Shown here piece after piece: positions 26,967 through 37,131 of a stretch of 64,000 nucleotides of DNA. The translations under genes and the position numbers were made by a program. Origin of the DNA: Deltaproteobacteria bacterium ADurb.Bin207 (GTDB taxonomy: Bacteria > Myxococcota_A > Polyangia > Polyangiales > Polyangiaceae); assembly GCA_002070115.1 (NCBI GenBank), contig MWCO01000006.1, forward strand, positions 62,001 to 126,000, given 5' to 3'. The stretch's first letter is position 1. Each line of letters starts with the position of its first letter. The notes beneath the pieces are model-generated. The model made no database searches, was not told the origin of the DNA, and saw only the letters and a list, made by a program, of their open reading frames with translations.

Positions 26967-28325
26967 ATGGCTGCTAGTCGTCCAAAGCGACCGTCTGGAA
27001 AGCTCGCAACCCTTGTCCTTGCCCTTCTTGCTGTGGGTTTCGCCAGCAGTGTGTATCTGACGAACCTGTATATCGAGGCCACGGAAGCCTTGAAGGGAGG
27101 GACCAAACTCGACAGTTTTTGCAACCTGAGCCAGGGGGTCAATTGTGAAACCGTAGCCGCCAGCGAGTATTCGGCGTTTTTGGGAATCCCCATATCCGTA
27201 TGGGGACTCGAGTATTTCGGTCTTGCGATCGCGATCGTGCTCGCCTCCCACTATCGTCTGCTTTCGCTAAAGCGATGGGATTCGCTGCTATTCGCGCTGT
27301 CATGCACGGGCGTGCCCGTTACCATCGTTCTTGGCTATATTTCGGTCACCATCATTCAATCCGTCTGCATCATGTGCGTGACGGTCTATGTGGTGAACAC
27401 CGCGATGGTGTTGTTGCTGGCGGGGCTGAACCGCAGCCGACTGAAAGAGTTCGTGCGAGAGGGGCCGATGGAACTGTTGGCGCTGGCGACCCACGCCAAC
27501 CATCGGGTCGTCACGGTGTTTGCGGTGATTCTCGGTCTATCGCAATTCCTATGGGTTCCAAGGCTTTTCGCACGTCCGACCCATGGTGAGGATGCAGCCT
27601 CGACATTGGCCGCGGTATCCAACGCCAAGACAGGAACGTGGAAAGAATTACCGGCATCGCGTAACACGCTGGGGCCTGTGAATGCGCCGATTCGCATCGA
27701 GGAATTCACGGACTTCCAATGTCCTTTCTGTGGCAGGGCCCACGATGTGCTGCTCGAGGTGGTGACGCGTTATCCCGGTAAAATCCACTTGATTCACCGG
27801 GACTTTCCGCTCGATCACCATTGCAATCCGGCGATTCCGGAGCCGTTCCATCCCGATGCCTGTGGAGCGGCTTACTTTGCGCGATGCGCCGCGGATCAAG
27901 ACCTGTTCTGGCCGTACGAGGCCCTGCTCTTTCACAACCAACGAAAGCTGAAAAAAGCGGCCATGCTATCGTTCGCTCAGACCGTGGGATTGGATACCAC
28001 GGCATTGCAAACCTGCGTCGAATCCAAAGTCACCCATCAGGCCGTGCTTGCGGACATCGACGAAGGGATCAAGCGCGGAGTGGCCGGAACGCCAGCGTTT
28101 TTCGTCAATGGCGAAGCTATCGTCGGCGCACGTCCCATCGAGTTTTGGGAAGAAAAAATCCAAACCTTGTTGGGCTTGGCTCCGCCTGCTTCCGCTTCTT
28201 CCGCAACGCTTTCGACCAGCGCCGCCCCTCCATCTTCCGCGCTTCCGGCCATGAGTGCAGCGCCTTCCGCCAGCAACCCGCACCCCTCCCCCGCGGCTTC
28301 CGCATCGGTCACCCCATCGCCTTGA
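26967..28325 (+). CDS. VKOR-DsbA fusion, membrane disulfide-forming enzyme
   Basis: A 452-residue fusion from the ATG at 26967. Residues 12-200 are a vitamin K epoxide reductase (VKOR) membrane domain with C52 and C60 in the loop (SFCNLSQGVNC), the FLGIPISVWG signature and the active CIMC pair (C134, C137). Residues 230-400 are a DsbA-like thioredoxin fold with CPFC (C252-C255) and the cis-Pro region AGTPAFFVNGE. A Pro/Ala/Ser-rich tail of about 50 residues ends the protein. VKOR re-oxidises the DsbA part using quinone, so one chain can make disulfides in exported proteins, fitting the many Cys-rich lipoproteins encoded here. Confidence 0.93.
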   Translation: MAASRPKRPSGKLATLVLALLAVGFASSVYLTNLYIEATEALKGGTKLDSFCNLSQGVNCETVAASEYSAFLGIPISVWGLEYFGLAIAIVLASHYRLLSLKRWDSLLFALSCTGVPVTIVLGYISVTIIQSVCIMCVTVYVVNTAMVLLLAGLNRSRLKEFVREGPMELLALATHANHRVVTVFAVILGLSQFLWVPRLFARPTHGEDAASTLAAVSNAKTGTWKELPASRNTLGPVNAPIRIEEFTDFQCPFCGRAHDVLLEVVTRYPGKIHLIHRDFPLDHHCNPAIPEPFHPDACGAAYFARCAADQDLFWPYEALLFHNQRKLKKAAMLSFAQTVGLDTTALQTCVESKVTHQAVLADIDEGIKRGVAGTPAFFVNGEAIVGARPIEFWEEKIQTLLGLAPPASASSATLSTSAAPPSSALPAMSAAPSASNPHPSPAASASVTPSP

Positions 28326-28406
28326 ATCCTTCGCGGCTTCCGCAAGGACGCACGGGATTCATGTCGAGGCTCCCAGCGATTTGGATTTTCTCAAGCCTGT
28401 CCCGGA

Positions 28407-28448
28407 TCTGATATTTATACAATAAAATCAGTTAGTTACACTAATATC
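28407..28448 (-). repeat. AT-rich dispersed element, copy 4
   Basis: Reading leftward: TAAC at 28438-28435, TAAC as the four-base spacer, then TGATTTTAT. It lies between two converging genes (VKOR-DsbA and the isomerase), where no promoter is expected. Confidence 0.5.
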
Positions 28449-28495
28449 CGAAAATGGATGAGCGGTGCGCAACGGTCCGTTTTGCCGCTTCGGCT

Positions 28496-29221
28496 CTAGG
28501 GTTCCGTCGTCACGCGGAGGGATTCGATCACCACATCTTCGACGGGCACGTCTTCGTAGATGCCCACGGTATGCGTGGCCACGGCTTCGATTTCGTCGAC
28601 TATGTCCATTCCTTCCACGACGTTTCCGAAGACGGCATACCCCGCAGGCGAGGATTGGCCTGGGTCGAGGAACGTATTGTCCACGGTATTGATGAAGAAC
28701 TGGGAGGTAGCGGAATCCGGCTGGTTGGTGCGTGCCATGGCAATGGTTCCGCGAAGATTGGACAGGCCCGAGGCGGAAGCTTCATTGACGATGGGCGGGA
28801 AAAGGGGCGCCCGTGTTTTCATACCTGGCTCCATGCCTCCCCCCTGAATCATGAAGCCGGCGATCACCCGGTGGAAAATCAATCCATCGAAAAACTGCGC
28901 GTCGGCATAGCGCTGGAAATTCTCTACGGTGATGGGAGAAGCATCATCAGCAAGCTTCACACGAATCGTTCCTTTGGACGTGACGATCGTCGCGAAGAGC
29001 GAAGGTTCTGAGGATTCCGCGGGCACATCCGGCGACACGTCGGGGGAGACATTTTGATCGGGGGTGACATCGGCATGACTGTCGGGTTTGGCGTCGGGCG
29101 GAGCCATGTCGGTTGCCGCATCATGGGTGGTTTCCGCATCGCGTTGCGTGGAGTCCTCGGAGGTGGAGCAGCCGAAAAATCCGAAAGAGGCAATGAAAAA
29201 GCTGGCAAAAAGCGTGCGCAT
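28496..29221 (-). CDS. Cyclophilin-type peptidyl-prolyl isomerase, lipoprotein
   Basis: A 241-residue protein from the ATG at 29221 with a lipoprotein signal (RTLFASFFIASFGFFGC). An Asp/Pro-rich spacer of about 55 residues repeats VSPDVSPDVP-like units. Then comes a cyclophilin domain: TSKGTIRVKL, VENFQRYADAQFFDGLIFHRVIAGFMIQGG, GTIAMARTNQPDSATSQFFINTVDN and GYAVFGNVVEGMDIVDEI. Catalytic Arg and Phe positions (FHRV, QFFIN) are kept. It folds proline-containing proteins in the periplasm. It is the last gene of the 32602-28496 operon. Confidence 0.92.
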   Translation of the reverse strand: MRTLFASFFIASFGFFGCSTSEDSTQRDAETTHDAATDMAPPDAKPDSHADVTPDQNVSPDVSPDVPAESSEPSLFATIVTSKGTIRVKLADDASPITVENFQRYADAQFFDGLIFHRVIAGFMIQGGGMEPGMKTRAPLFPPIVNEASASGLSNLRGTIAMARTNQPDSATSQFFINTVDNTFLDPGQSSPAGYAVFGNVVEGMDIVDEIEAVATHTVGIYEDVPVEDVVIESLRVTTEP

Positions 29222-29254
29222 GAAGACCTCGCGGGACAAGGGGTTGGGTAAGGA

Positions 29255-30508
29255 TCAACGAAGGCGGAAGATCTGTCTTGCTTGCCAGGCGGGCAAGGCA
29301 CGCAAGTCCATCCAGACTTCCCGAGCCGATGAATATCGATAAGCATCGCGTCGGCGCAGCATTTTCGCAACGATATTCCCGAATGGGGTAGCGAGTTGCT
29401 CGGCTCGTTGTCGAGCGACGCCTTCGGATATTTGATGTACGAGCATTTCGTAGGGGATATTGCGGTCGAGAGGTGGCGAGCCGGTGATCATCCAGTACAT
29501 CATCATGCCGAGTTGATACAGATCGCTTTGTTTGCTCGTATATCCGGCGGCGATGAGTTCGGGAGCCATGATGGCGTGGTGTACGATTTCGGGGCGTACG
29601 GTGGGAGCGCCGCGCAATTCTGCCGAGATGCCGAAGTCGGAGAGTTTGACGATGGGCCGGTCGGCTTGTTGGATGAGCACGTTGCCGGGATGCAGATCAT
29701 CGTGAACGATATCCCAATCGTGAAGATACTGGACGGCGGCGAGCATTTGCCGGGATAACTCGATGGCAAGTTCCTCTTGCAAGGGCTGCTCGAGCATGTC
29801 GTGCAAGGTATGATCACACCATTCGAGGGCGACACAAAACGAGCCTTCCCATTCGAACGCATCGTGGATGTATACGACATTGGGATGGCGGAGTTGGAGC
29901 AAGCGCCGGACTTCACTGGCCCAGTCTTCCCTTACCCGCTCGATGGGACGGCCGGAAGGTCGAAGGACCTTGAGGGCGTAGCGTTGGTCGAACGGTCCGA
30001 GGCATTCGAAGACGGCCCCGAAAGCTCCCGCGCCAACCCGTGGACCCACCCTATAATCACCTCGTTGGGAACGGACGGTCGTGGCGGAAGCGGGGGGAGC
30101 AAAGACAGGTACGGATGCGGTTGTGGGGTGGACGATCGGATGCGTTGTCGTGGAACGAGGCGACGTCAGGTCGGCGGTGTTGGGCCAGGTCGGTCGGTTT
30201 GGAAGGGCAAGGCTTGCGGGTTGTGGCGCAAGCGGAGGTGCAGTTGGTGCGTGGGGATAGGAACCGACGGTGGACGTGGCGGTCACGGAGGCAACGATTT
30301 CGGGCGAGCGGGAGATGGGCCCGGGATGGGGGATGGCATGGGGTGGGTGAACGGCTGGAGGGATAATGGGGGTACGGTGGACCATTCGCGGGGTTGCGAT
30401 GGGAGTGGAGACAGGAGGCGGTAGGGTTTCGTCGGGATGCAGGGATGGGGGGGTCGTGGGAAGCGAGGTCTTTTCGTAAACTGGGGGGGGAGGGATGGTA
30501 CCGGCCAC
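29255..30508 (-). CDS. Ser/Thr protein kinase with long Pro-rich N-terminus
   Basis: A 417-residue kinase. The first 145 residues are Pro/Thr/His-rich and probably disordered. The kinase domain fills the rest and ends almost at the C-terminus: GAGAFGAVFE (Gly loop), YALKVL (ATP Lys), VHDDLHPGNVLI (catalytic loop, HDD instead of HRD but with Asp and Asn kept), LSDFGIS and MAPELIAAGY. Catalysis is likely. The missing Arg of HRD means it may not need activation-loop phosphorylation. No membrane helix or sensor domain is present. It sits in an operon with cell-envelope proteins. Confidence 0.88.
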   Translation of the reverse strand: MAGTIPPPPVYEKTSLPTTPPSLHPDETLPPPVSTPIATPRMVHRTPIIPPAVHPPHAIPHPGPISRSPEIVASVTATSTVGSYPHAPTAPPLAPQPASLALPNRPTWPNTADLTSPRSTTTHPIVHPTTASVPVFAPPASATTVRSQRGDYRVGPRVGAGAFGAVFECLGPFDQRYALKVLRPSGRPIERVREDWASEVRRLLQLRHPNVVYIHDAFEWEGSFCVALEWCDHTLHDMLEQPLQEELAIELSRQMLAAVQYLHDWDIVHDDLHPGNVLIQQADRPIVKLSDFGISAELRGAPTVRPEIVHHAIMAPELIAAGYTSKQSDLYQLGMMMYWMITGSPPLDRNIPYEMLVHQISEGVARQRAEQLATPFGNIVAKMLRRRDAYRYSSAREVWMDLRALPAWQARQIFRLR

Positions 30509-30547
30509 CCGACAATCATAGCCGAGTACCGCTCGGGAACCAGAGCC

Positions 30548-31849
30548 TCAATACCCTCGTCGTGCGAGAAGGAGTTGGCCGGGCTCCAATTCGAATTCGG
30601 TGTAGGTCACGAGACAGACCGAGGTATCTTCCCTTGTTCGTAAGACACGGACTTCCCCTATGACTTCGGTGGGGAACTTTTGACCTCGGGCAGTATCGGG
30701 GATTCGTTCGATATCGGCGGAATGCAATCGATACGCGACCCGGGAGGAGGCCATGGGGCGACCATCCTCGAGGCTCTGGTCCCAACGGTCTCCCCGAGCT
30801 ACGGCAAAAAAGCGGTTTCCTGGCCTAAGCCCATCTTTTTCGCCCTTATCGATGAAAACCACCTGGTGTTGACCGATCAATTCCCGCGGTTGAATCGCCC
30901 CGGTGATCTGTGCCCAGATGTCGCGGTCGTTGCGTACCGGGGGAACGACATCGAAACGTCGACCGATGGGGCCGACTTTTTCGCCACGCTCGATGATGTC
31001 GAGGGATTCGATGATATCAGCGCGGGCGATGCGCGTTTTTGGGTTCCAGGAATTGACTTTGACGGTTCCTTTGATGTGAACCACGTGTCCTTTGCCCTTG
31101 CCGGCCTCGGGTTCACGCGATGCACGAAAAAGCGTGAGTTCTTGACCGATGCGGACATCGTGGCCCTCCTCGATTTTGAGATAAGCCTCGTTTCCATCGG
31201 AAAGCAGCATCTGGTCGTTGGGACTGCCCACGAGCGTGCCCCAGACTTCTTTGGATTCATCGCCTACGAATCCGTAATCGCGCAGGAAGATGGTGTCGGG
31301 AGCGACGAAGTGTTGTTGCCGGAGGAATCCGCCTCCGGTGGGTTCGGCACGGGTCGTGGGGGCGCTTTGGCGCATACGAAGCCGGTCCCCTGGATAAATC
31401 CAATGGGGATTTTCCACCTGGGGGTTGTACGACCACACTTTCGGCCACGCGTAGGGGTTGTCGTAGTAACGGTCACACAGATCCCAAAGGGTGTCGCCCC
31501 TTCGGACCGTGTGATAGGCAGGCACCGAAGAAGGGCGATCGGAAAGAGTGAACGAGGCGTTGCTACCGCCTCGAACGGATTCACTTCGCCCCGATCCGGA
31601 TAAGTCGAAACCATAGGAGCCGCCTTCACTCGGCTCGACGGGTCCTTGGGGTACGCCCCAAGGGGTGAAGGTCGTGGTCGTTGTGGTCGTTGGCGGCGGC
31701 GGATTGACCACGACCGTGGTATTTCCCCCTCCCGCGGGAACTTGAACGGTTCCTTCCTCGGGGGCCTCCTGGGCGAAGGCGGGTATGCACCACAGCACGG
31801 ATCCAACTGTCGAGACGATATTGATGGTCAGGAATCTGACGTTTCCCAT
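30548..31849 (-). CDS. Secreted LysM peptidoglycan-binding protein
   Basis: A 433-residue protein with a signal peptide (ending AFAQEAPEEG), a Thr/Gly-rich region, and one LysM domain at about 112-165 (YHTVRRGDTLWDLCDRYY, then PHWIYPGDRLRM). About 250 residues of beta-rich sequence without a known name follow. I chose the ATG at 31849, preceded by AAGGTG; a GTG at 31852 is also possible. Only 12 bases separate it from the CpoB-like gene, so both likely work at the cell wall. Confidence 0.87.
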   Translation of the reverse strand: MGNVRFLTINIVSTVGSVLWCIPAFAQEAPEEGTVQVPAGGGNTTVVVNPPPPTTTTTTTFTPWGVPQGPVEPSEGGSYGFDLSGSGRSESVRGGSNASFTLSDRPSSVPAYHTVRRGDTLWDLCDRYYDNPYAWPKVWSYNPQVENPHWIYPGDRLRMRQSAPTTRAEPTGGGFLRQQHFVAPDTIFLRDYGFVGDESKEVWGTLVGSPNDQMLLSDGNEAYLKIEEGHDVRIGQELTLFRASREPEAGKGKGHVVHIKGTVKVNSWNPKTRIARADIIESLDIIERGEKVGPIGRRFDVVPPVRNDRDIWAQITGAIQPRELIGQHQVVFIDKGEKDGLRPGNRFFAVARGDRWDQSLEDGRPMASSRVAYRLHSADIERIPDTARGQKFPTEVIGEVRVLRTREDTSVCLVTYTEFELEPGQLLLARRGY

Positions 31850-31861
31850 CACCTTACTCCC

Positions 31862-32602
31862 TCAATCCCTCGGGATTTTACCGGCGGCTTCACTGCTGGG
31901 GTGGTTTTTTCTGAGTTGTTCGAAGGTTTTTGCCGCTTTTTCTTTTTCACCCATCCGACGTTGGGATAGCCCCAGTTTCAACAAGGCGTCGGGAATCTTA
32001 TTTCCATAAGGAAAACGCGCTATTAGGCCTTCGAACTGTTCGACGGCGCGGACGAAATTCCCCATGGCGTAGTAGCATTCGCCTCGCCAGTACATCGCGT
32101 TATCGGCATGGGTATGTCCGGGATAGCGGACCAAGAAGCTGGACAAGGCTTCCAAGGCTTCTTCGTATCGTTTTTTTCCTACCAATTCGAGGGCGAAGTC
32201 GTAGTCCCGCAGGGCCTGGGCGTCGCGAGATCCCGGCGCGGATTCGCTACCTCGTTGAACCGTGGGAGTTCGATTGCCTTCCACACGAATGACCGTGGGC
32301 GGCTCATCTTCCTGTTGGGGCGGTGTGGTCGTGTCTTCCGGCGGTTCTTCGCCCGGAGCAAGCCGAATGACGGGCAGGTCCCCGGGTCGGCCGCGTTGTC
32401 CTTTGGACGGCGTATTTTCGGCGGCTCCAGCCAGTTCGAGATTGGTCAGCCGCTCGTCGAGCCGCTCCTGATTGTTCCGAAGTCCGTAGATTTCACGGCG
32501 CATTTCCTCCATTTGGCGTTGGACGGAAGCATTCGTGCCTGAACAGCCGAGAGATAGGGCTGGCAGGACGACACACCAAGCAAGGCGATACGGAATCCTC
32601 AT
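31862..32602 (-). CDS. CpoB/YbgF-like TPR lipoprotein
   Basis: A 246-residue lipoprotein (signal MRIPYRLAWCVVLPALSLGC) with a coiled-coil segment (about 28-58, RQMEEMRREIYGLRNNQERL) and a C-terminal set of three TPR-like repeats (about 130-245, e.g. GKKRYEEALEALSSFLVRYPGH and MGNFVRAVEQFEGLIARFPYG). This is the CpoB/YbgF layout, a protein that links Tol-Pal to wall synthesis in E. coli. No tol or pal gene is in the window, so this copy may be a paralogue with another role. Confidence 0.85.
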   Translation of the reverse strand: MRIPYRLAWCVVLPALSLGCSGTNASVQRQMEEMRREIYGLRNNQERLDERLTNLELAGAAENTPSKGQRGRPGDLPVIRLAPGEEPPEDTTTPPQQEDEPPTVIRVEGNRTPTVQRGSESAPGSRDAQALRDYDFALELVGKKRYEEALEALSSFLVRYPGHTHADNAMYWRGECYYAMGNFVRAVEQFEGLIARFPYGNKIPDALLKLGLSQRRMGEKEKAAKTFEQLRKNHPSSEAAGKIPRD

Positions 32603-32691
32603 CCGATCCGAAGCCTACGGCGAATGGGAGGGATGGGCCAATTTCGCGGGGAAAGAATGGGGGAGAAGCTCCGCGCCGGGTCGCGGCCTTT

Positions 32692-35600
32692 TCAGGAACA
32701 ACCCAGGGAATTGCCGCAATTCAGGCAGCGATAACAGGAACCATTTCTTACGGTGATATGCCCACAGGAATCGCAAACCGGCGCATCGCCCATCATTTCG
32801 TCGAGAGATTGGCTCAAGGCACTTTCGTACGACGGTTTCGATGGTTCGGGCAATGCCAGTTGAGGACTCGATTCCGGAGGCGGCAACGAAGCGGTCAAGT
32901 CCTTATGCGCTTTGGTATCCGATGGGTCTTCGATGCTGTGCTGGAGCGGAGCGGGAGGGATGTGAGCCAGGTCATAGCGTTGCAGGTATTCCACGCCGAG
33001 CACGCGAAAGATGTAGTCCACGATGGAGGTGGCAAACTTCACGTTGTCGTGTCCTTGCACCGCCCCATGCGGCTCGAAGCGTGTGAAAGAGAATTGGTCG
33101 ACGAAGGTCGACAAGGGCACGCCATGCTGCAATCCGATCGAAATCGCCATGGAAAAGCAGTTCATCAACGAGCGGAAGGCAGCGCCTTCTTTGTGCATGT
33201 CGATGAAGATTTCGCCGAGCGTACCATCGGCATATTCACCCGTTCGAAGATAGACTTTATGCCCTCCCACCCGCGCTTCCTGCGTGAATCCCGTACGTTT
33301 TTTGGGAAGGCGAATCCGAACGCTGGGGCCGTGGGGCTCGGCACTGGCCACCACTTCCGCGCCAGTCGTGAGCACCATCCGGTCGGCTTTCGTGCTTTTT
33401 TCTTCCTTGGTTTGCTTGGCTTGCAAGGGCTGCGATGCTTTCGACCCATCGCGATAAATCGCCACGGCTTTGAGTCCCAACCGCCAGGCCAGCGAGTAGA
33501 TTTCCAGAACGTCCTCACGGGTGGCCTCGTTCGGCATGTTCACCGTCTTGGAGATCGCACCAGACAAGAAAGGCTGCACCGCCGCCATCATGCGGATATG
33601 CGATTCTGGGCGTAAAAACCGTTGTCCTTTCGTCCCGCATCGATTCGCACAATCAAAGACGGCAACATCTTGCTCTCGCAAGTCCGGTGCGCCCTCGATC
33701 GTCATGCATCCCACGACGACATCGCTTGCTTCTTCGAGCTGTCGTGCGGAAAACCCCAGTTTGCGAAGGAGCGCGGAGGGGTTTGGCTCGTGAACGCCGA
33801 GCCGGATGTAGGCATCACCTATGACCCGCGGAGCGAACGCCTGGGAGAGTTCGAAAACGCCGGGGAGTGCCTCCTCGATACGTTCGACCTCATGAGGCGT
33901 CAAACCGGCGGTAATCAGAGCATCTCGGTGAATGTGGGGCGCATTTTTTAGCGTGGCCGTACCGGACAAATACGACACCATTCGATCCACTTGTTCGCGG
34001 GTATACCCGAGACGCGAAAGCGCGGCAGGAACCGATTGATTGACAATTTTGAAGTAGCCCCCTCCGGCCAGTTTCTTGAACTTGACCAAAGCAAAGTCCG
34101 GCTCGATGCCCGTGGTATCACAATCCATCAGCAATCCGATGGTGCCCGTGGGAGCTAGCACCGTGGTTTGTGCGTTGCGATACCCGTATTCCACTCCCCT
34201 ACGAAGCGCGCGATCCCACGTTTCCCACGCGCATTCCAATAAATCACTTGGACAATAGGCCCGATCGATCCGCTGGGCGGCTTGCCTATGCATACCGATG
34301 ACGTGCAGCATCGGCTCGCGGTTTTCGGCAAAGCCCTCAAACGGGCCTTTGACCGCGGCGATTTCGGCGGAAACCGCGTAGGCCTCGCCCGTCATCACCG
34401 CCGTTATCGCGGCAGCCACGGTCCGACCTGCTGCCGAATCATAAGAAAGGCCCATCAACATCAACAGGGTGCCAAGGTTTGCGTAACCAAGGCCAAGTGG
34501 GCGAAATTTATGAGAATTTTCAGCAATCGCCGCGGTCGGATAGGATGAAAAATCCACCAAGATCTCCTGCGCGAGCAGAAAGACCCGAACCGCATGCCGA
34601 AAGGACACAAGGTCGAGCTGCCCGTCTTGCTGGATGAAACGGGTCAGGTTCAGCGATGCGAGATTGCAGGCGGAATTATCGAGAAACATATACTCCGAGC
34701 ACGGATTCGAAGCGTTGATGCGACCGCTGTTGGGACACGTATGCCAACGATTGATGGTCGAATCGAATTGCACCCCAGGGTCCGCGCACGCCCACGCCGC
34801 ATCACCGATTTTTTTCCAAAGCCAGCGCGCATCCAACTCGTCGACTGTCGCCTTCGTCGTACGAGCCACCGTTTTCCAGATCCCTCCTTTTTCCACCGCA
34901 TCCATGAAAGTATCGGTGACGCGCACCGAGTTGTTGGCGTTCTGCCCACTGATGGTCTTGTACGCTTCCCCATTGAAGTCGGCCTCATATCCCTGCGCAA
35001 TCAAAGCGCGCGCCTTTTCCTCCTCACGCACTTTCCAATCGATGAAATCGACAATCTCAGGGTGGTCGAGGTCGATACACACCATCTTGGCGGCCCGACG
35101 AGTCGTTCCCCCGGACTTGGTAGCCCCCGCGGCTCGATCGAATACATCCAAAAAACTCATCAAGCCCGAACTGGTCCCTCCCCCCGACAGCTTCTCCTGT
35201 CGCGCTCGCAACGCGCTGAAATTCGTCCCCGTTCCCGAACCGTACTTGAAAAGCTTAGCCTCCGTTTTCAGCATCTCATAGATGCCCATCAAGTCATCGT
35301 CGATGTGCAGGATGAAACAGGCCGAACATTGGGGATGCTCGAAAGCATTGTCGATTTCACACGCCTTTCGTTGGGATTCATCCCAGGCATACACCCCACG
35401 ATTGCCCCGAATCCCATAACGATGCCACAGCCCACAATTGAACCAGACCGGCGAATTGAAAGCCCCCATCTGATGAACCAACAGATGCGTCAACTCCGCC
35501 TCAAAAGCATCGGCATCCGCGGCCGTGGCAAAATACCCGCCGAATTGCTCCCCCGCCTGCCGAATCGTCACCGCCAAACGCTCGATCACCTGCCTCACCG

Positions 35601-35862
35601 AAGTCTCCCCTCGATTGGGATCTCCCCCTATCCCGGCTTTCCTAAAATACTTGGATACCACGATATCCGTGGCAAGCTGCGACCACGACTCCGGCACCTC
35701 CACGTCGTCGAGTTGAAACACGATCGTCCCATCCGGATTGGCAATCGTACTCGTACGCTTCTCCCACACCACCGCATCGAGTGGATTCTCACCCGCGACA
35801 GTGAAGTGGCGCGGAACAGAGAGACCCGCCCTCTGTTCCCTGTCGTATTGCGCGCTTTCCAT
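32692..35862 (-). CDS. nrdJ: Adenosylcobalamin-dependent (class II) ribonucleotide reductase
   Basis: About 1056 residues from the ATG at 35862 (GGTGAT just ahead); frames from 35874 and 35925 are longer alternatives. It makes deoxynucleotides with B12 as radical source and so works with or without oxygen. Visible parts: [50 protein letters not shown] (active-site Cys and NxCxE radical region) and [22 protein letters not shown]. The C-terminus has CDSC and CLNC Cys pairs of a zinc-ribbon type that serve re-reduction. No class I genes are in the window. Confidence 0.95.
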   Translation of the reverse strand: MESAQYDREQRAGLSVPRHFTVAGENPLDAVVWEKRTSTIANPDGTIVFQLDDVEVPESWSQLATDIVVSKYFRKAGIGGDPNRGETSVRQVIERLAVTIRQAGEQFGGYFATAADADAFEAELTHLLVHQMGAFNSPVWFNCGLWHRYGIRGNRGVYAWDESQRKACEIDNAFEHPQCSACFILHIDDDLMGIYEMLKTEAKLFKYGSGTGTNFSALRARQEKLSGGGTSSGLMSFLDVFDRAAGATKSGGTTRRAAKMVCIDLDHPEIVDFIDWKVREEEKARALIAQGYEADFNGEAYKTISGQNANNSVRVTDTFMDAVEKGGIWKTVARTTKATVDELDARWLWKKIGDAAWACADPGVQFDSTINRWHTCPNSGRINASNPCSEYMFLDNSACNLASLNLTRFIQQDGQLDLVSFRHAVRVFLLAQEILVDFSSYPTAAIAENSHKFRPLGLGYANLGTLLMLMGLSYDSAAGRTVAAAITAVMTGEAYAVSAEIAAVKGPFEGFAENREPMLHVIGMHRQAAQRIDRAYCPSDLLECAWETWDRALRRGVEYGYRNAQTTVLAPTGTIGLLMDCDTTGIEPDFALVKFKKLAGGGYFKIVNQSVPAALSRLGYTREQVDRMVSYLSGTATLKNAPHIHRDALITAGLTPHEVERIEEALPGVFELSQAFAPRVIGDAYIRLGVHEPNPSALLRKLGFSARQLEEASDVVVGCMTIEGAPDLREQDVAVFDCANRCGTKGQRFLRPESHIRMMAAVQPFLSGAISKTVNMPNEATREDVLEIYSLAWRLGLKAVAIYRDGSKASQPLQAKQTKEEKSTKADRMVLTTGAEVVASAEPHGPSVRIRLPKKRTGFTQEARVGGHKVYLRTGEYADGTLGEIFIDMHKEGAAFRSLMNCFSMAISIGLQHGVPLSTFVDQFSFTRFEPHGAVQGHDNVKFATSIVDYIFRVLGVEYLQRYDLAHIPPAPLQHSIEDPSDTKAHKDLTASLPPPESSPQLALPEPSKPSYESALSQSLDEMMGDAPVCDSCGHITVRNGSCYRCLNCGNSLGCS

Positions 35863-35964
35863 ATTTATCACCATTTCCCTTGTTTCAGATTCCAGAAACC
35901 GCCCATGGCCGAAAGGGATTGGCAAGCGGTTCCTATAGGGGGAGGAAGGGCTATTACACTACTG

Positions 35965-35993
35965 GTTGTGGTTACTCAAGCACCAACCACAAC
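35965..35993. promoter_or_regulatory. Perfect 9-bp inverted repeat in the nrdJ/aspartoacylase divergent gap
   Basis: GTTGTGGTT (35965-35973) and AACCACAAC (35985-35993) are perfect inverted halves with 11 bases between them. They lie about 100 bases before nrdJ and 79 before the opposing gene, the right place for an operator. The half-sites do not match the NrdR box I know (ACACWATATATWGTGT type). Confidence 0.5.
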
Positions 35994-36071
35994 ATAATGA
36001 GGTTTCCACCCTAAGTCGTCGATCAACAAAGCGCTTTTCTTCTCCGCCGCTCTCTTGCAAGGTCCCCCCTC

Positions 36072-37010
36072 ATGGTCTGGAAACGTCGCATGCTCTGGAA
36101 TCGGGTGCTGATCGAGAGCCGTAAACCGGAAGTCTGCCACGTGGCGATATTGGCGGGGGTTCATGGCGATGAGCAGGCTGGGTTTCGCGCGTTTGAACGA
36201 TTGCTGGTTCGGTTGAGCCGTGAGCCTCTGCTGCAAGGACGAGTGTCGTTGATTCCTGGCAACCTGCTCGCCGCTTCGCGAAAACGGCCTACCCGATGTG
36301 CCGCCGGACAAGACATGAATCGCCTCTTCGCCGAACCACACGTTCTCGCCCAGCAAGGTCTCGTACCGTCCGGACCCGACTGGCAACGAGCCCAAGAACT
36401 CACCCACTACCTTCGCGACGTGGACGTGCTGCTCGACCTTCATTCAACCTCGGCGCCAAGCAAACCCTTTGTCGTCATCGACAAGGTGGATGATCGAATG
36501 CGCGCGTTGCTCGCCGGAATGCCCGTGCAGCGGATCGACTACAGCTACCGGGGAGTGCTTCCAGGAACGACTATGGAGTACGTCGAACGTCATGGTGGTC
36601 GTGCCATCACGGTGGAGTGTGGAGAGCATCGTCAAGCCTCCGGTACGGGCGCGAAAGTGGCATTTGCCAGCGCGATTGCCTTGCTGCGAAACCTTGGCAT
36701 GCTCGAGCCGGGACCCAATCCGATCGTCACCTCCATTCCCACCGTGCGTTTGATAACGCGAGGGTTGATTCGACATCCGGCTTCCTTACAGTACGAACCT
36801 TGGTTCAAAAGCGGGGCGAAAGTCGCTCCCGGACAACGGCTCGCCCACGATCGCACCGGAGAGTACCGAGCCCCCTCTGCTGAACAGCTCGCCTCGATGT
36901 TGAACGACAACGTTCCTGACCACCTCATCGCCATCATGGTCACAGCTCCCACCCGCGTGGCGCGGGTCAAGCCCCATGACGCATATTTGCTTGGAATTAT
37001 CGATAGTTAG
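36072..37010 (+). CDS. Succinylglutamate desuccinylase/aspartoacylase-family zinc hydrolase
   Basis: A 312-residue zinc carboxypeptidase-fold protein. Ligand and catalytic motifs are in order: AGVHGDEQAG (His and Glu), GQDMNRLF (substrate Arg), LLDLHSTS (third ligand His) and ITVECGEH (catalytic Glu region). The AstE/AspA family removes acyl groups from amino acids such as N-succinylglutamate. No arginine-succinyl pathway genes are present, so the substrate is open. The last codons (GIIDS, at about 36990-37010) run through an AT-rich stretch. Confidence 0.88.
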   Translation: MVWKRRMLWNRVLIESRKPEVCHVAILAGVHGDEQAGFRAFERLLVRLSREPLLQGRVSLIPGNLLAASRKRPTRCAAGQDMNRLFAEPHVLAQQGLVPSGPDWQRAQELTHYLRDVDVLLDLHSTSAPSKPFVVIDKVDDRMRALLAGMPVQRIDYSYRGVLPGTTMEYVERHGGRAITVECGEHRQASGTGAKVAFASAIALLRNLGMLEPGPNPIVTSIPTVRLITRGLIRHPASLQYEPWFKSGAKVAPGQRLAHDRTGEYRAPSAEQLASMLNDNVPDHLIAIMVTAPTRVARVKPHDAYLLGIIDS

Positions 37011-37131
37011 AAGAATTCCCCCTCGACGTCGATCGGACCATTTCCATCATCACCCCTGGCACGAGAGTTGGACGAGCGAGTGGGGGAAGGGTATGGTTGT
37101 TCCAGATCAGTCGAGAACCGCGAGGTGCATA

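Noticed and set aside
34594-35997. 467-residue open frame opposite nrdJ
   Set aside because: It lies wholly antisense to a certain gene and its product is Arg/Pro/His-rich with no domain.
35863-36071. Cobalamin riboswitch or NrdR box ahead of nrdJ
   Set aside because: I looked for a B12-box and for ACACWATATATWGTGT-type boxes and saw neither; only the 9-bp palindrome is present.
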